NCBI GenBank assembly: GCA_945271295.1
Contig: CALYPG010000004.1
Span: 62,001-126,000 of the forward strand
Direction of reading: 5' to 3'
Length of the DNA: 64,000 bases
Origin: an uncultured Gilliamella sp.
GTDB taxonomy: Bacteria; Pseudomonadota; Gammaproteobacteria; Enterobacterales; Orbaceae
In this document: one piece after another, positions 61,298-64,000 of the stretch
Position numbering within the stretch: position 1 is the stretch's first letter
How the letters are laid out: every line of letters begins with the position of its first letter
The notes under the pieces: model-generated
What the model saw: the letters and a program-made list of their open reading frames with translations, nothing else
Database searches by the model: none
Told to the model about the DNA's origin: nothing
Translations under genes and position numbers: made by a program

Positions 61298-62089
61298 CTA
61301 ATGATTAAGTACATTTAATGCTTGTTCATGTAAAACTGCATTAGCAGAAGCAAGCACAGATCCACCTGACTCAGCACGTTGACCAGTTAAAGTGGTAACC
61401 ACACCTCCAGCTTGTTCAATAATTGGAATCAAAGCAACAATATCATAAGGTTGTAATGAAAACTCAAAACAAAGATCGATCTGCCCTGCGGCTAACATTG
61501 CCATAGCATAACATTCACCACCAAAGCGAGTCATTAAGGTCTGTTCTGATAATGCTTTGAAATTAACTTGTGGGTAAGCTGATGCTAATTCAGCAGAGGT
61601 GGTATGTAATATTGCTTGTGACAATGTCACATTTTGGCGAGTTTTCAACTGCATTTCACCCAGAGGCCCTTTAGTCCATGCCTGTTTGCCATCAGCCCAA
61701 AATATTTCATTAGTAAAAGGTTGACTCATTATTCCCATTACTGCCCGATGGTTTTGTAATAAACCAATTAAGGTTCCCCAAACGGGTATACCACATAGGA
61801 ATGGACGGGTACCATCAACTGGATCCAGTACCCACTGGATAGGGCCGCTACCGGTAGTACCAAATTCTTCACCCATAATGGCATGTTCAGGGTAAGTTTC
61901 ATTAATGAGTGCTCGAATCGCCCTTTCTGCTTCACGATCGGCATCAGTTACTGGATCAAAGCGAAAGCCCTCTTTTGGTTTAGTGTCTATATGTAAATTG
62001 CCTGAAGACCGAAAACGAGGCAAGGTTTGCTTACTGGCCACCTCCACTAATTTATGGAAAAAAGCTATATCAGGAAGAGTTTGGTTCAT
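61298..62089 (-). CDS. hisN: Inositol-monophosphatase-family phosphatase, HisN-type histidinol-phosphatase
   Basis: 263 residues. Metal-binding motifs of the lithium-sensitive phosphatase family are complete: GEEFG, WVLDPVDGTRPF and the C-terminal LQPYDIVALIPIIEQAGG. The pattern GIPVWGTLIGLL with FTNEIFWADG is typical of the HisN-type histidinol-phosphatases known mainly from alphaproteobacteria and actinobacteria; related members hydrolyse inositol or other sugar phosphates. GC is visibly higher (roughly 45-57% in the lines I counted) than in neighbours, suggesting recent transfer. No other his genes are in the window. It starts 16 bases after the cysteine-rich ORF. Confidence 0.75.
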   Translation of the reverse strand: MNQTLPDIAFFHKLVEVASKQTLPRFRSSGNLHIDTKPKEGFRFDPVTDADREAERAIRALINETYPEHAIMGEEFGTTGSGPIQWVLDPVDGTRPFLCGIPVWGTLIGLLQNHRAVMGIMSQPFTNEIFWADGKQAWTKGPLGEMQLKTRQNVTLSQAILHTTSAELASAYPQVNFKALSEQTLMTRFGGECYAMAMLAAGQIDLCFEFSLQPYDIVALIPIIEQAGGVVTTLTGQRAESGGSVLASANAVLHEQALNVLNH

Positions 62090-62105
62090 AGTATCCCTCG
62101 TTTAA

Positions 62106-62459
62106 TTACTTGTTATGGAAAAATTCATTTTTACAACTAGCACAGGCTATATGACAATTGTAATGCATTAAGTTTTTTTCAACAAAAGTTATCAGTGGTG
62201 ATTGGTCTGTAGGGCAACATAATCTGTTTTTAACTATAGCAAGGGGGTGTTTATTTGGTGCATATTCAGCGTTGGTGAAACTGATATATAAATTACCTTT
62301 AGAACCACATGAACATTCAAAATCAAGATGACATTTATCGTAAGTTATATAACATAAATAAGCAATTGTCTTTTTGCAACCTGTACAATAAACCCAACTT
62401 GCATATTCTTTTAATAGAGATACACCATTGAGTTGCTTTTTTATTGGCGATCTTGCCAT
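62106..62459 (-). CDS. Small cysteine-rich, probably zinc-binding protein of unknown function
   Basis: 117 residues with about ten cysteines in pairs: CTGC near residue 25, CSCG near 50, CC near 81 and CHIACASC near 103. This suggests one or two zinc ribbons. The N-terminus is basic. No catalytic motif or known domain name can be given. It is the promoter-proximal partner of hisN, but its lower GC argues for a separate origin. Confidence 0.6.
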   Translation of the reverse strand: MARSPIKKQLNGVSLLKEYASWVYCTGCKKTIAYLCYITYDKCHLDFECSCGSKGNLYISFTNAEYAPNKHPLAIVKNRLCCPTDQSPLITFVEKNLMHYNCHIACASCKNEFFHNK

Positions 62460-63147
62460 AAATCCACCTTAATTTTCAGTTGTAAAGTAATGTTATTAAT
62501 AAATCTGATTAAGTATTATACAAAAAATGGCCATAATGCCTTGTTTTAAATTAGTGGAATGAATCCATCAAAATGAGGACTTAATACTATTGCCACTGGT
62601 TTGCCACTCATGTCCTTTACTGCAGCGAAAAGTATATTTATCACAACTACGAGTATAAGACGTCGACAAGCAAGTTCCGCCTTGTTGTTTGGCGATAGTC
62701 TTATGTCTAATACCCCAAATGTATATAGGTAAGTTAGATTTTAATTATTAGTAATTACAAAGTTAAAAGAACTTACATTTACTTTTATAATATTATTTCA
62801 ATCATCTTTTATACATATATACCGATAAGCTTATTTATACTAACAAATTAAACGACTTTCTAGATCTTATCAAGATTTTTTTAAAGTAACCAAGATATTA
62901 GTATACAGTTTATATTAATGATCAAGGCTAAAATAGAAATTATTGCAAACTATTAAATCGGAATTGAATATTAGTAGGTCATTAACTGAATAACCGTAGA
63001 TCTTAGTTAAGTGTATCTATTTATCGTGAAAACTAAACACTGTTTATTTGATTATTTCTTTACCATATGGTGTCTTGTACTCTATTGAATCTTATTGCTA
63101 TTGTTAAAAATATTTCACCAAAAAAAGTAGCTCAAACAATTTACTGA
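62460..63147. other. Intergenic region with a zinc-ribbon gene fragment
   Basis: About 690 AT-rich bases between two minus-strand ORFs. Apart from the fragment at 62568-62730 I see nothing that can be called. Confidence 0.5.
62568..62730 (-). pseudogene. Fragment of a zinc-ribbon/treble-clef repeat protein
   Basis: The minus strand reads KTIAKQQGGTCLSTSY, then CDKYTFRCSKGHEWQTSGNS and a stop. GGxCLSxxY ... CxxGHEW is the hallmark of a repeated zinc-binding unit that usually ends in a WCPxC pair. Here the stop comes just before that pair, and no start codon with a ribosome-binding site precedes it. It looks like a remnant broken at both ends. Confidence 0.6.
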
Positions 63148-63687
63148 TTATTGAAAATGTATATTTGTTATTGTTAAGTAATTAAATTGCTCATTATTAG
63201 AGTACACTTTCACTAATAAAGCCTTGATTAAAATCGTACGCCCTTTAACATTAAATTGACAATATTTATCAATTAGCTTTTCACTTGATAAATTAAGATA
63301 AAAGTGATTTTCATCTTGAACAAGATTTAAGGCCGTTGGTTCAATTTGTTTTTCAATATATTGTGAATAAAGTAAATATTTTTCAAATGAATTAAAATAT
63401 TTATAATTATCAATATTATCAAACAAAAAATATCCTTTCCCACAGCCACTATCATCAATCCTTGCATGAAATACAATAGATTCAGTTTGTATATTATCTA
63501 TTTGTGATGGCATATCCTTGTTTGAGGATAAAAATATTTTTTTTCCATTGGATTGCTTAAGTAAATATTGATAATTTTTAGTCGGTCGGTTATTTAATAC
63601 AGAAATTGAATTAATATCACTTTGGTCACATAAAGCAAATGGTGCATGAAGAACATAAATAATAATTCCGACTATCAATGAAACCAT
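63148..63687 (-). CDS. Exported hypothetical protein
   Basis: 179 residues, unrecognised. The signal peptide (MVSLIVGIIIYVLHAPFALC) is followed by a polar domain with two cysteines that could form a disulfide (DSGCGKGYF and DKYCQFNVKG). The second half looks beta-rich. AGGAGA lies 10 bases before the ATG, which supports translation. No neighbours point to a role. Confidence 0.6.
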   Translation of the reverse strand: MVSLIVGIIIYVLHAPFALCDQSDINSISVLNNRPTKNYQYLLKQSNGKKIFLSSNKDMPSQIDNIQTESIVFHARIDDSGCGKGYFLFDNIDNYKYFNSFEKYLLYSQYIEKQIEPTALNLVQDENHFYLNLSSEKLIDKYCQFNVKGRTILIKALLVKVYSNNEQFNYLTITNIHFQ

Positions 63688-64000
63688 TTTTATTATCTCT
63701 CCTTAATTTTCCTATGTATGTAATGCAGTAATTTTGATTTTTATAACTTAAGAAGTATAAAATTCATTTATCCGCTATACCTTTAATTTTTACGCATTAC
63801 ATATACGATACAACCCATTGCTATTAAAACAACAAAATGATCTATTGTTTTACCAGCGTTATATATTGATTAACCATCAATAAATGACAAAATATTACTT
63901 ATAAGCACAACTAAAAAATTCTGGATAGAAAAAAGCACAAAACAATCGTATACCTAAATTACATATATTCATATCCTATCTTACCAATAAATCTCAATCA
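63688..64000. other. Window end, no feature visible
   Basis: About 310 AT-rich bases upstream of the last exported protein. I see no ORF, tRNA, hairpin with T-tract or repeat worth calling. Confidence 0.5.

Overview
The window looks like chromosome from an AT-rich gammaproteobacterium related to Enterobacterales and Pasteurellales. An Orbaceae gut symbiont (Gilliamella-like) is my best guess. This rests on very low GC, proteins that align closely to E. coli orthologues from memory, and E. coli-like gene clusters (dnaQ/rnhA, thrS-infC-rpmI-rplT-pheST-ihfA, cmoAB, artPIQM, uvrC-pgsA-tRNAs). The taxon is an inference; no rRNA is present to settle it. Most of the window is core genome.

Layout. 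1-7.7 kb: the N-terminal part of hrpA (cut by the window edge), an HslJ-type lipoprotein, pykF, and a coupled ppk-ppx polyphosphate operon. 7.8-13.1 kb, minus strand: a three-gene unit made of a three-domain soluble flavin reductase (OYE + covalent-FMN + fumarate-reductase domains), a cytoplasmic ApbE flavin transferase that would flavinylate it, and a DASS dicarboxylate transporter. This reads as a cytoplasmic NADH-driven fumarate (or related enoate) reduction module. 13.6-31 kb: a divergent dihydroorotate-dehydrogenase-like gene, ybaN, a frame-broken membrane ORF, tRNA-Asp, dnaQ/rnhA, mltD, yafD-gshA, rlmC, map, cnoX-ybbO, mtn, rnd, a phosphodiesterase, cmoAB and a YjbR protein. 31-38.5 kb, minus strand: 4.5S RNA and the translation cluster thrS-infC-rpmI-rplT-(Phe leader)-pheS-pheT-ihfA. 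Three classical controls can be read there: a tRNA-Thr anticodon mimic before thrS, an AUU start for infC, and a Phe-rich leader with attenuator before pheS.

38.7-52.2 kb: a lipoprotein, recO, an NhaP-type antiporter coupled to ubiT, sbcB, yohJK, sanA, the arginine ABC operon artPIQM, uvrC, pgsA, tRNA-Leu(UAA) and tRNA-Gly(GCC). From 52.2 kb onward the region is accessory: a decayed composite IS3 remnant, orphan exported proteins, a sugar ABC transporter operon with a PfkB kinase, and a convergent deoR-pfkB operon carrying a paralogous kinase. Both operons have CRP-like sites upstream. After these come a HisN-type phosphatase of visibly higher GC, a cysteine-rich protein and a zinc-ribbon gene fragment.

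I found no CRISPR array, prophage or defence system. The most distinctive unit is the reductase-ApbE-transporter module. The most informative non-coding finds are the RNA regulatory elements of the translation cluster and the unannotated 4.5S RNA.
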